Positions 28,501-37,400 of a stretch of DNA of 64,000 nt are shown here, in pieces. The notes beneath the pieces are model-generated. The model ran no database searches, was not told where the DNA came from, and saw nothing but the letters and a program-made list of their open reading frames with translations. This DNA is from Blastocatellia bacterium (lineage in GTDB: Bacteria; Acidobacteriota; Blastocatellia; Chloracidobacteriales; Chloracidobacteriaceae): NCBI GenBank assembly GCA_019695185.1, contig JAIBAN010000013.1, positions 45,193 to 109,192 on the forward strand. Reading direction: 5' to 3'. Position 1 is the stretch's first letter; each line of letters begins with the position of its first letter. Both the position numbers and the translations under genes were made by a program.

Positions 28501-29238
28501 CATTCAGCAGGGTTGGTCCACCGGGACATCAAGCCGGATAATATTTTCCTCCATCAGGGGAAAGACGGGGAAGTGGTCAAAGTGGTGGATTTCGGGATTG
28601 CCAAACTGGTGGAAGCCGATGAAGACGCCCCGCAACTGGAGCATTTGACCGGGACCGGGGCACTGATTGGAACCCCGGCCTATATGTCACCCGAACGCTT
28701 GACCGGTGAAGCTTATGACGGAAAGGCGGATGTCTACAGTCTGGGAATCATGCTTTATGAAATGCTCTGCGGGCGGATTCCCTTTATGGAAACCGGCAAG
28801 CGGTTGGTTGAAGTGATTCTGAAACACATGAAGGAGAAACCGAAATCGTTGCGGAAATACAATCCGCAGGTTCCACGTGAGGTTGAGGCGGTTGTCATGC
28901 AAGCCTTGGAAAAAGCGCCCACAGACCGTCCGACCGCGCAGGAACTGGCTGCCGCTTTTGTGGCTGCGGTCACGCCTTTTCTGGAAAAGGAAGCACCCGA
29001 ACCGGTTTTTGACCCGGAAGATTCGATTTCACCTGAAACCGAAACCATTGCCCAGACGGTGACCGACCATCTGACGGTATCAAGGGCTGAAACCGCTCAA
29101 ATTTCATTTGACAGTGCCGAGGCTACGCTGGTGCCCCGGACGGACGAAGCCAGGTTAGTGCCTCGAACAGATGAAACCAGGTTCGTGCCCCGAACGGACG
29201 AAGCCAAGACCAAACTCATCACCAAGAAAACCGGTTAA
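25441..29238 (+). CDS. propeller-sensor Ser/Thr protein kinase, copy 2
   Basis: 1265 residues from the ATG chosen, with the same order as its neighbour: export segment (about 35-58), propeller repeats (about 60-640), Y_Y_Y (about 698-770), membrane helix (about 775-797), coiled coil, then a kinase with Gly loop GAGGFGAV (about 910), HRDIKPDN (about 1026), DFG (about 1049) and MSPERL. The C-terminus has three degenerate 10-residue repeats (LVPRTDEAR type). The start is uncertain: the ATG at 25441 overlaps the upstream gene by 74 bases, while an in-frame TTG at 25507 overlaps its stop and would fit translational coupling. Neither has a clear ribosome site. The strong similarity suggests tandem duplication. 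Confidence 0.88.
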   Translation: MPNLRYLKPSLAWLSKTLRPLALIKDCCPAGYSFFRFWLVLAGLWWLATLPGLALDPRKTPTQYVHDVWQDELPQVSVLAITQTRDGYLWLGTYEGLVRFDGIRFTVFNPQQNSGLRSNGIFALCEDAAGRLWVGTVGGGLLCRERETFTTYTTEQGLPSNTVRAVCTDAQGTVWIGTENGLCRFENGRFSAYSTQNGLSNNLIRALTVGPDGTLWVGTLKGLNAFAQGKFTSYSTSNGLTSDQITALFTDRDGRLWVGTGGGGLHRFEQGNFVHVGETDGLAKGIILAISEDRDRNLWIGTDGSGLHRLQGGQFTRMSAEDGLTQNAVRSIFEDREGSIWIGTNSGLNRLRDGKFTLFTKRDGLADDYTRVIFEDSRGRMWVGCEGGGLSVLEGGRWTTYTTKTGLSSDLVRTICEDREGRIWIGTNTGLNCFQDGKFTVYTTKDGLSNDSLFSLAAGRDGRIWIGTIFGGLNVLQNGHITVYTTKEGLANNAVRSLYEDRSGVLWVGTNAGLNRFENGKFTTYTSKDGLSNDRIFAFYEDREGALWLGTNGGLNRLKDGKFSSYTTKDGLHNDVAFQILEDKNGSLWMSCNRGVYAVPRNAFAEYDRRQIATLPCVAFGKTDGMRTSQCNGGSQPAGWCARDGQLWFPTVKGVVVIDPNNLKTNPLAPPVLVETMLADEQVLLPGAIPYLDPGLKKFEFHYTALSFLAPEKVTFKYKLEGFDRDWVLAGTRREAYYTNIPPGSYTFKVIACNNDGVWNTQGAHLTFRVRTPLWLQWWALSFYIVSGVGLVWGMIQFRTIRLARQNARLESTVRERTAALQEALTKIEASQFETERKNALLSHAKKQLEEKNSELDNKNRALDRKVKEVAQKNDELVESQKRADRIFTALAEALPGTVLDGKYRLDEKIGAGGFGAVFRSTHLGLNRPVAIKVFRPSPGNDSPEAAERFRREGMTACRINHPNAIQILDSGISSDGIAYLVMELLEGHPLTEELRTYRRLSLKRCVEILVPVCEALQVAHSAGLVHRDIKPDNIFLHQGKDGEVVKVVDFGIAKLVEADEDAPQLEHLTGTGALIGTPAYMSPERLTGEAYDGKADVYSLGIMLYEMLCGRIPFMETGKRLVEVILKHMKEKPKSLRKYNPQVPREVEAVVMQALEKAPTDRPTAQELAAAFVAAVTPFLEKEAPEPVFDPEDSISPETETIAQTVTDHLTVSRAETAQISFDSAEATLVPRTDEARLVPRTDETRFVPRTDEAKTKLITKKTG

Positions 29239-29268
29239 AGACCAGTGGCAACCGCCTGGAAAAGCTGC

Positions 29269-29360
29269 TTTCACCGTGGAGGCGCGGAGATTGCGCAGAG
29301 GTTACGCAGAGAAAAGCAAAGAAAAACTCTGCGCAAACTCTGCGTCTCTGCAGTGAGAAA
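29269..29360. repeat. interspersed dyad of the CTCTGCG...GCGGTGA type, copy 2
   Basis: Left part 29269-29322 (TTTCACCGTGGAGGCGCGGA, then GCGCAGAG and ACGCAGAG) and inverted right part 29326-29360 (CTCTGCGCAAACTCTGCGTC). It is related to the copy at 12630-12734 and sits in the convergent gap between kinase 2 and ruvB. Confidence 0.7.
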
Positions 29361-29387
29361 ATCTGTGCCAGTCTTTGGCGGGCTGAT

Positions 29388-30443
29388 TTAGGAAAACAGT
29401 CGGTTTTGTTCGGCCAGCATGATTTTTTCATTCACCCGGAAGGGAAAACCCAAGTGCTGGTAAGCGGCACGGGTCACTATCCGGCCCCTGGGAGTCCGAT
29501 TCAAAAAGCCGATTTGAATCAAATAAGGCTCGTACATCTCCTCAATGGCGTCTTTTTCCTCCTGAATGGCTGCCGAGATGGTGCTGACACCGACCGGGCC
29601 ACCCTCAAACTTTTCAATAATCGTGGTCAGCATTTTTCGGTCCACTTCATCCAGGCCGAATTTATCCACTTCCATTCGGTCCAGTGCATCGGCTGCCACC
29701 GGCGCATCTATTTCGCCTGAATGGAGGACTTCGGCAATGTCGCGCACCCGTCGCAGCAGGCGGTTGGCCACGCGGGGAGTCCCCCGCGAACGGCGGGCAA
29801 TCTCAGTGGCCCCGGCCAGATCAATCGGGACGTTCAAAATTTTGGCTGAACGCAGGATAATTTCCCGCAAATGCTCCTCCCCATAGAAATCAAGGTGCAG
29901 GTTGATGCCGAAACGTGCCCGGAGCGGGGCGGTTATCATTCCTGCTCTGGTCGTGGCCCCAACCAGGGTAAAGCGGGGCAGGTCAAGTTTGATGGAGCGG
30001 GCAGCGGGCCCCTGTCCAATCAGAATATCAAGCTGGTAATCCTCCATGGCCGGATACAGAATTTCCTCAATCGCCGGAGCCATTCGGTGGATTTCGTCAA
30101 TAAACAGAACATCGCCTTCCTGCAACCCGGTCAGCAAGGCGGCCAGGTCGCCCGATTTTTCAATCACCGGCCCCGAAGTGGATTTGATTTCAACCCCCAT
30201 TTCATTGGCGACTATCATGGCCAAGGTGGTTTTACCCAGCCCCGGCGGGCCGTGCAGCAGCACATGGTCAAGCGACTCCCCGCGCGATTTTGCCGCCTTC
30301 ATAAAAATTCCAAGGTTGTCGGTCGCTTTTGATTGCCCAATATATTCGCGCAGATATTTGGGGCGGAGGGAAAGCTCCGTCGCCTGCTCTTCGCTATCGG
30401 CCAGCACGCCGGTGATGATGCGTTCGTCAGTTGCTTTGGTCAT
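29388..30443 (-). CDS. ruvB: Holliday junction branch migration helicase RuvB
   Basis: AAA+ motor of 351 residues that drives branch migration with RuvA during recombinational repair. The N-terminal [12 protein letters not shown] signature is followed by Walker [10 protein letters not shown] (about 65), Walker B FIDEIHR (about 115) and sensor 1 GATTRAG (about 165). The C-terminal winged helix ends with [12 protein letters not shown]. The ATG at 30443 is preferred over an upstream GTG (30458) because family members begin near here. ruvA and ruvC are not adjacent. A heptamer dyad lies just upstream, so any promoter sits in or near it. Confidence 0.96.
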   Translation of the reverse strand: MTKATDERIITGVLADSEEQATELSLRPKYLREYIGQSKATDNLGIFMKAAKSRGESLDHVLLHGPPGLGKTTLAMIVANEMGVEIKSTSGPVIEKSGDLAALLTGLQEGDVLFIDEIHRMAPAIEEILYPAMEDYQLDILIGQGPAARSIKLDLPRFTLVGATTRAGMITAPLRARFGINLHLDFYGEEHLREIILRSAKILNVPIDLAGATEIARRSRGTPRVANRLLRRVRDIAEVLHSGEIDAPVAADALDRMEVDKFGLDEVDRKMLTTIIEKFEGGPVGVSTISAAIQEEKDAIEEMYEPYLIQIGFLNRTPRGRIVTRAAYQHLGFPFRVNEKIMLAEQNRLFS

Positions 30444-30458
30444 AAAGAAAACAGTCAC

Positions 30459-30604
30459 AGGACTGAGGACTGAGGACTGAGGACTGAAGACTGAGGATGA
30501 CTCTGATTTCCTCTCTCCCGTTTTTTCTGCCGGGAAACAACAAATCCTCTTGAAAGAGGGTTTTATTGGATTTTCTCAGTCCTCAGTCCTCAGTTCCCAG
30601 TCCT
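30459..30604. repeat. GGACTGA heptamer dyad
   Basis: About five GGACTGA units (30459-30494) and about four inverted TCAGTCC units (30576-30604) flank an 80-bp core. The right array follows the DUF2203 stop, with the stop version on that gene's coding strand. Confidence 0.85.
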
Positions 30605-30610
30605 TTGGTC

Positions 30611-31015
30611 TTAAAGGGGTTGTCTTCCGGCAAAACCAGCCTCGATGTCGTGCCAGAAGCGGATTTTGTCTTCGTCCATGCGCCAGCAGAGATAGACAAT
30701 CCGTCCATTTTTGATATGGGGAAAATCGCACAGGCCGATTTGGTAATCCTTGACGATCACGCCAAGTGCCTCAACCGTTTGGGCGGCTGCGCCAAATCGC
30801 TCCAAACGTTGCAGATAGCGCATTCCATGACGGGTTCCGCCACCCTGCTGGGCTTTTTGGCGGGCACGGGTCACATCCGGTTGCATGACGGCCAGGGCTT
30901 CGCGGTCGTCCACGATTTGCATCATAAGCCGCCGCAATTTCGGAATCAGCTCATTGGCTTCTTCCAGCGTAAACAGTTTTTGCGGGACATCAGTGCCTGG
31001 TTGATGACGGTCCAT
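30611..31015 (-). CDS. DUF2203 family protein
   Basis: 134 residues. The start FTLEEANELIPKLRRLM and the end YLCWRMDEDKIRFWHDIEAGFAGRQPL match the DUF2203 family pattern, a small alpha-helical cytoplasmic protein of unknown function found in many phyla. No signal or membrane segment. A plausible promoter lies about 65 bases upstream. It is transcribed towards ruvB, with a repeat dyad between. Confidence 0.85.
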   Translation of the reverse strand: MDRHQPGTDVPQKLFTLEEANELIPKLRRLMMQIVDDREALAVMQPDVTRARQKAQQGGGTRHGMRYLQRLERFGAAAQTVEALGVIVKDYQIGLCDFPHIKNGRIVYLCWRMDEDKIRFWHDIEAGFAGRQPL

Positions 31016-31080
31016 ATCAGCGTTGTTGGGTCCAGTTGATTGGGAAATAGGTACGGCGGGTAACCACCGGAACAGGTGGC

Positions 31081-31109
31081 AGTATAATATGCCGCCTCTT
31101 TTGTGACGA
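31081..31109 (-). promoter_or_regulatory. possible sigma-70 promoter for the DUF2203 gene
   Basis: On the minus strand TCGTCA (31104-31109), 17 bp, then TATACT (31081-31086). It stands about 65 bases before the start codon. Confidence 0.4.
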
Positions 31110-31153
31110 ATATTTCTTGCTGTTGCCGGGCAGACTTCTCATCTACGATTCAG

Positions 31154-34147
31154 TTATGGACTTTGGGCCAGTTCTTCGTCAGTTTCCACTCCGGGTTTGG
31201 CCTCATAAACGACAAAACGGTTGCGCCCGTTGTGTTTGGCTTCATAAAGGGCTTCATCAGCTTGGGTAATCAAATGATCCGGATTGAATTCCTTGGTGGG
31301 GATGATTGAAGCAATTCCCAAACTGATCGTCACCACCGGAACCGCGCTTGATTTTTCATGTGGAATTCCCAGCCCCTGGACCCGTATCCGCAGATTTTCC
31401 GCCAGTTTGGCTGCCGTTTCGGCATTGCTGCCGGGCAATATGATGGAAAATTCCTCCCCGCCGTAGCGGGCCACCAAATCCCCAGCCCGGTTGACCCCTT
31501 TGGCCAGGGCTTCGGCTACTTTCTGCAAACAGGTGTCACCTGACCGATGTCCATAAGTGTCGTTAAACATTTTGAAGGAATCCACATCCACCATAATCAC
31601 AGCCAGGGGGGTGCCTGCCCGCATACAGCGCCGCCATTCCTTTTCAAACACCTCATCGAAATGGCGACGGTTGGGAACGTTGGTCAAAGCATCAAAATAC
31701 GACAGCCGTTGCAGTTGCTGATTGGCCTGTTCAAGCTGATAGGTTCGTTCCTCGACCAAAAGGGCCAACATCCGTTCATTGTTTTTCAGACGATTGATAC
31801 GCAAGTTATAGATTCCGGCTCCCAACCCGATGGCGCTCAGCAGGCAGAATCCATAAAACCACCAGGTTTGGTAAAAGCGGGGTTTGAGGGTGAAGGTAAA
31901 GGCGTCACCTTCCAGATTCCATACTCCGTCATCATTGCAGGCAATTACGCGAAAGGTGTAGGTGTCGGGGGGAATGCGGGTGTAGTGGGCTTCCCGGTGG
32001 CTTGAGGTGGTTTGCCAATCAATGTCATATCCTTCGAGTTTGTATTTGAATTTCATCCGTTCCGGCATTCTCAGACAAAGGCCGGTAAAGGAAAAATCAA
32101 TTTTATCCACTCCCGGAGGCAGAACCCGGTTCCGGGCCGGGTCAACCGGTTTTCCGTCCAACAGAAAGTGTTCGATATGAACCGGTGGAGTGACACTGTT
32201 GAATTTCACATGAGCCGGGTCAATTACTGACAGCCCTTTAATGGTGGGAAACCAGACCCGCCCGTCACGGGTTTTCCAGGCTGCCGGTTGTGAACCGCCA
32301 TTGCATTCAACACTTCTCAGGCCATCGGCTTTCCCATAGGCAATACAGGTAATATTTGGGATTTTTCCATCGGCAAAAGCTTCGAGCTGATTTTTCTGGA
32401 CCCGGAAAATCCCTTTGTTACAGGTCATCCAGACATTGCCCTGGTTGTCTTCAAGAATACTGTAAACCGTATCGTCAAACAGTCCCTCTTTCATGGTGAT
32501 GGAGGAAAATATTTCATTTTTGAAGCGGGAAATCCCACCCCCGGCGGTTCCAACCCAGAGCACCCCCTGCCGGTCTACATACAGGGAAAGGATGAAATTG
32601 CTGGCCAGACCTTTGCTGGTGGAATAATGGGTGAAACGTTCCTGGCTCCAGCGGTCAAGCCCGCCCCCGTCGGTGCCAATCCAGAGACTGTCATCGGGTC
32701 CCTGGCAGACTACCCACACCAGATTATGGGAAAGCCCGTTTTTAGTCGTATAGGTGGTGACGCGGTTGTCTTCGAGCCTGCTCAATCCATTGTTGGTGCC
32801 AATCCAGATGCGACCGGCGCGGTCTTCGTAAATTGACCAGATGGTATTGGTGTTGAGTCCTTCCCGGATGGTATAGCGTTGGGAACTGCCGTCCAGGGCA
32901 AAGGTCTGCACACCTTTGTCACCGGTTCCCACCCAGAGTTTGCCGGTCCGGTCCGTCAACAACGAGGTGATGTCTGAACTGACCAATGGCTGCCTGGAAG
33001 TAAAGGGAACCAGTTTTCCGTTTTCAAATCGCCGTAACCCTTTTTCAGTTCCGACCAGCAAGGTGCCGGTTGCGTCCTCGCACATGGTAATAACATCGTT
33101 GGTGGGCAACCCCTCCCGCATGGTGTAGGTTGTGAAACTTGTGTCTTTCAATCGGTTGAGCCCGCCGCCATCGGTGCCAATCCAGAGACTGCCTTCCCTG
33201 TCTTCGCAGGCAACCTGAACCCGGTCGCTGGAAAGCCCCTCATTGGTGGTCAACAGCGAAAACCGGCCATCAGTCAGGCGGCACAGGCCACCAAAGGTCG
33301 AAAACCAGAGGTTCCCGTCCCGGTCCTCAAAAATAGACCTGACCGATTTGGCTGGCAGTCCGTTTTGGCTGGTGTAATTGCTTGCAGTGCCATTGGAATA
33401 ACACCAAACCCCTTGACCATCCGTTCCCACCCATAAATTTTTCTGCCGGTCTTCCAACAGGGCCAGAATGGGAGCGTTGTTCAGATTCCGAACTGGTTCA
33501 TAGGTGGTGATTTTTCCTTGTGTCAGGCGATTGAGTCCGCCTTGTGCAGTTCCAATCCAAAGATTGCCCTCGCGGTCTTCGAGCAAGGAGAAAATCCGTT
33601 CGTCGGACAATCCATTTTTCGTCGAAAATCGGGTGAAATCACCCTTGTGAAACCGGAATAATCCTTTTCCATCGGTCCCAACCCAGATATCACCGGCCCG
33701 GTCTTGGCACAAAGCCGAAATGACTTGGCCGGTAAGGCCGTGTTTTTCCGAATACCGGGTGAATTTTCCATTTTGATAGCTGTGCAGTCCGCCACCGTAG
33801 GTTCCAATCCAAAGCACACCGGTCCGGTCCTGGAGCAGTGTCAGGATATAGTTGTGTTTGAGTTCCGGGGTATTGGTTTTGTCAAAAACCGTGAATTTTA
33901 CCCCATCGAACCGCACCAAGCCTTCCTGTGTGCCGAGCCACAGGTAACCGTCCTGGGTCTGGACAATGGCATTTACCGAATTTTGGGGCAGACCGTTTTC
34001 AGTTTGCCATACGTCGTGACCATATTGGGAAATGGATTTGGTTGGATCCAGGGCCAGCGCTTCAAGCGACAGGCAGGCCATCAGAAGCGCCGACAGAGCG
34101 CAACACGCAAGCACCGAACGGAACATGGTCAGAAGGCTGACAGTCAT
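31154..34147 (-). CDS. propeller-sensor diguanylate cyclase (GGDEF)
   Basis: 997 residues. Signal peptide (about 1-33), about 14 propeller repeats (about 35-600), Y_Y_Y domain (about 680-755), membrane helix (about 762-785), short coiled coil, then a GGDEF domain starting DALTNVPNRRHFDEV (about 828). The active site is RYGGEEF (about 893), so it should make cyclic di-GMP from two GTP. RAGD five residues upstream fits the inhibitory RxxD I-site. Sensor and membrane layout match the two kinases at 21.9-29.2 kb and the histidine kinase at 53.4-57.2 kb. The ATG at 34147 follows GGAAA. No EAL or HD-GYP partner is nearby. Confidence 0.92.
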   Translation of the reverse strand: MTVSLLTMFRSVLACCALSALLMACLSLEALALDPTKSISQYGHDVWQTENGLPQNSVNAIVQTQDGYLWLGTQEGLVRFDGVKFTVFDKTNTPELKHNYILTLLQDRTGVLWIGTYGGGLHSYQNGKFTRYSEKHGLTGQVISALCQDRAGDIWVGTDGKGLFRFHKGDFTRFSTKNGLSDERIFSLLEDREGNLWIGTAQGGLNRLTQGKITTYEPVRNLNNAPILALLEDRQKNLWVGTDGQGVWCYSNGTASNYTSQNGLPAKSVRSIFEDRDGNLWFSTFGGLCRLTDGRFSLLTTNEGLSSDRVQVACEDREGSLWIGTDGGGLNRLKDTSFTTYTMREGLPTNDVITMCEDATGTLLVGTEKGLRRFENGKLVPFTSRQPLVSSDITSLLTDRTGKLWVGTGDKGVQTFALDGSSQRYTIREGLNTNTIWSIYEDRAGRIWIGTNNGLSRLEDNRVTTYTTKNGLSHNLVWVVCQGPDDSLWIGTDGGGLDRWSQERFTHYSTSKGLASNFILSLYVDRQGVLWVGTAGGGISRFKNEIFSSITMKEGLFDDTVYSILEDNQGNVWMTCNKGIFRVQKNQLEAFADGKIPNITCIAYGKADGLRSVECNGGSQPAAWKTRDGRVWFPTIKGLSVIDPAHVKFNSVTPPVHIEHFLLDGKPVDPARNRVLPPGVDKIDFSFTGLCLRMPERMKFKYKLEGYDIDWQTTSSHREAHYTRIPPDTYTFRVIACNDDGVWNLEGDAFTFTLKPRFYQTWWFYGFCLLSAIGLGAGIYNLRINRLKNNERMLALLVEERTYQLEQANQQLQRLSYFDALTNVPNRRHFDEVFEKEWRRCMRAGTPLAVIMVDVDSFKMFNDTYGHRSGDTCLQKVAEALAKGVNRAGDLVARYGGEEFSIILPGSNAETAAKLAENLRIRVQGLGIPHEKSSAVPVVTISLGIASIIPTKEFNPDHLITQADEALYEAKHNGRNRFVVYEAKPGVETDEELAQSP

Positions 34148-34233
34148 ACGGTTTCCAAGTGCGTGATTGAGGCGGGGATTGATGAGACGGCTTGGAAACT
34201 ATTGTCGCTATAAATGGGCAAAGACGCAACGTT

Positions 34234-34431
34234 TTCAGGGTTCAGGGTTCAGGGTTCAGGGTTCAGGGTTTAGGGTTCAGGGTTCAGGGTTTAGGGTTCA
34301 GGGTTTAGGGTCCAGGGTTCAGGGTCCAAGGGGCTTGCTTATCAGAAAAATCGAGGTTGTGAATTGGCTTTCAATTCTCAATCAACAATTCTCAATTAAA
34401 AAGCCCCTGAACCCTGAACCCTGAACCCTGG
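34234..34431. repeat. GGGTTCA heptamer dyad
   Basis: About thirteen GGGTTCA/GGGTTTA units (34234-34329) face about three and a half inverted TGAACCC units (34404-34431). AATTCTC units lie in the core (34372-34397). This is the longest array in the window, between the GGDEF gene start and the gyrA end. Confidence 0.9.
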
Positions 34432-34435
34432 ATTT

Positions 34436-37400
34436 TTATTGCAACGCTCCCTCCGGTGCGGGTTCGGTTTGGGCGTCAATCAGCGAAGAGGACACCACCT
34501 TGTCACCCTCCGAGAGGTTGATGATTTTGACACCTTGGGCAGCCCGGCTGGTTTCACGGATGGGTTCCACATCCACACGGACGACCTGTCCCTGTTGGGT
34601 AATCACCATCAACTGGTTGTCGTTTTTGACCGGAAGTACGTTGATGACCCCGCCGGTCCGTTCGGTCACCCGCATGTTGATGACACCCACGCCACCACGG
34701 GATTGCGCCGGGTATTCGCTGACCAGGGTCCGTTTACCGAGGCCCAGTTCGGAAATACACAACACATGTTCCGAGCCGTCCACGACGCAGAACCCCGTAA
34801 CGTAATCATTATCCCGCAGGTTGATGCCAATCACGCCGTAAGCCGACCGGCCCATCGGACGGACATCCGTTTCCTTGAACTGGATGGCCATGCCCGAATA
34901 GGTCGAAATCAGGATGTTTTTGGCCCCGTCGCTCATTTGGATGGCAATCAGTTCGTCACCTTCGTCAATGCCCATAGCAATGATTCCGTTGGAACGGATG
35001 TTGGCATATTCCGAAAGTTCGGTTTTCTTGATGATGCCCTTGCGGGTCACCATGACCACATATTTGCCTTCACCGAATTCCCGTACCGGGAACATGCCGG
35101 CCACTTTTTCGCCCTGCGGCAGTTCGACCAGATTGACAATGGCTTTGCCTCGTCCGGAAGTCGCCGAGTCCGGAATTTCATGGACTTTCACCTTATAGAC
35201 CTGGCCTTTATCAGTGAAAATCATCATAAAGGCATGGGCCGAAGCGATAAACAGGGCGTCAAGCACATCCTCGGCTTTGGTGCCCATTCCACGCCGTCCG
35301 ACCCCGCCCCGCCGCTGTGTGCGATACGACGACAACGGGGTCCGCTTGATATAACCGCCGTGGGTAATCGTGATGACGTTGTCTTCATCGGGAATCAGGT
35401 CTTCAATGGTAAGTTCGGTTTCCTCGTCGCGGATGATGGTCCGGCGTTCGTCCCCGAATTCCTTTTTGACTTCCTGCAACTCTTTGATGATAACGCTTTT
35501 GAGAACGGTTTCGTTGGCCAGGATTTCGTTCAGTTCAGCAATCTTTTTAATGATGGCTTCGTACTCTTCGAGAATCTTCTGGCGTTCCAGCCCGGTCAGT
35601 TTCTGCAACTGCATGTCGAGAATGGCCTGAGCCTGAATTTCCGTGAACTGGAATTTTTCGACCAGACCTTCGCGGGCTTCGCGGGGCGATTTGGCTGCCC
35701 GAATCAGGCCGATAACCGCATCCATCAGGTCGAGGGCTTTTTTGAGGCCTTCCAGGATATGGGCGCGGGCTTCGGCTTTACGCAGTTCATAGAGGGTCCG
35801 TCGCCGCACGACCTCCTTCCGGTGGTCAATGAAATGCTGCAACGTCTCAACAAGCCCCAAAACCTTGGGCTGCCCGTTGACGATGGCCAGATTGATGATG
35901 CCAAAGTTCAACTGCATTTGGGTCTGTTTATAGAGGTTATTGAGTACCACCTGGGCAATTGCGCTCCGTTTGAGTTCAATCACAATCCGCATGCCGTCGC
36001 GGTCGGATTCGTCCCGCAGGTCCGAGATGTCTTCCAGTTTCTTGTCATTGATGAGTTCGGCGATTTTTTCAATCAGCCGGGCCTTGTTGACCTGATAGGG
36101 CAACTCGGTGACGACAATCGCCTGCCGTTCACCACCGTTTTTGCCTACATAGTCAACCGCCGCCCGCGCCCGCATCGTGACCGAACCGCGCCCGGTCAAA
36201 TATGCCTGCAAAATCCCTTTCCGTCCGCAAATGAAACCGGCAGTCGGGAAGTCAGGCCCCTGCACAAACTTCATCAACTCTTCAACCGTGGATTGCGGCT
36301 TTTGAATCAACAGAATTGAGGCATCGACCACTTCGGCCAGATTGTGGGGCGGAATATTGGTCGCCATCCCGACTGCGATACCCGCTGAACCATTCACGAG
36401 CAGGTTCGGAAACCGCGCCGGCAGGACAATCGGCTCCACCTGTGATTCGTCGTAGTTGGGCTGGAAATCAACCGTTTCCTTTTCAATGTCAGCCAGCAAC
36501 GCTTCGGCGGCACGTGAGAGGCGGCACTCGGTATTATGGTTAATGAACCCATTGGCCACGAAGGAATGGCATTCACTGTCAACCCGAACTGAATAAACCG
36601 GTTGCACGCCAGCATCTTCGATTGCAACCACCGGGTCATAAAGGTAATTCAACCGGCTCAACATTTCGACGTACAGGTAATCGGTCAAACTAATGGCTGC
36701 TGCCAGTCGGGGGAGCGCTTTTTGCAGCCGAGGCGGTCGGTCAAAGTTGTTCCGCGTCAACCAATCATGCTGTTGGACCGCAGTGCGCCGGACATAAGTC
36801 GCCAGCATTGGAATATAGTCGTGTTTGGAGAGTGCTTTGCCTGTTTGCAAAGCCAGAATTTGCTGCAAGGCTTTTTTCTTGGTTTGTGAGTGAAAATCAA
36901 TCCGTTCGGCAAACCGTTTCAGATTTTCCTGGCCGAGAATGCACAACCGATGTGTATTGCGTCCATGTCCACCATCGGCGTAGCGGCTGGAGACAATGCC
37001 GAACCGCAGCAAGAGAATCTGAAGCTGCCGTAGCATTTCTGCACTGTTGGAGCACATTGTGACTCGCAGGCAGCTTCGCCCGGAACGTTCCACCGCACCG
37101 TCGCCTTCGTAAAACCCGCGCAAAAATGCGGCGGCAACTGGTTGAGGTGATTGCAGGATGAGTTGGGAAATGGTTCGTTCGGAAGATTTTCCATTCAGTC
37201 CCAGGTTGTTCAGAAAGGTAATGACCTGACGGCTTACCACCTGCATCTGCCAGAAAGGTTTTTTTCCGTAGCTGGTTGGTTGGCGCTCAAACAGGTGCAG
37301 GCGGCAGGTTGGGAAAACCCGTTTCCAGGTTTCTATGAAGGTGTCAGCAAACTCGCCAAAGGTGTTGGTAAATTCGATGACCTGTTCGCGCACGGTCCCT

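Noticed and set aside
34234..34329. GGGTTTA/GGGTTCA array considered as telomere-like repeat
   Set aside because: Internal to the chromosome, mixed with related heptamers and paired with an inverted copy; no sign of a linear end.
34439..36319. Long + strand frame (626 codons) opposite gyrA
   Set aside because: Antisense shadow of a well-conserved gene; no recognisable protein.
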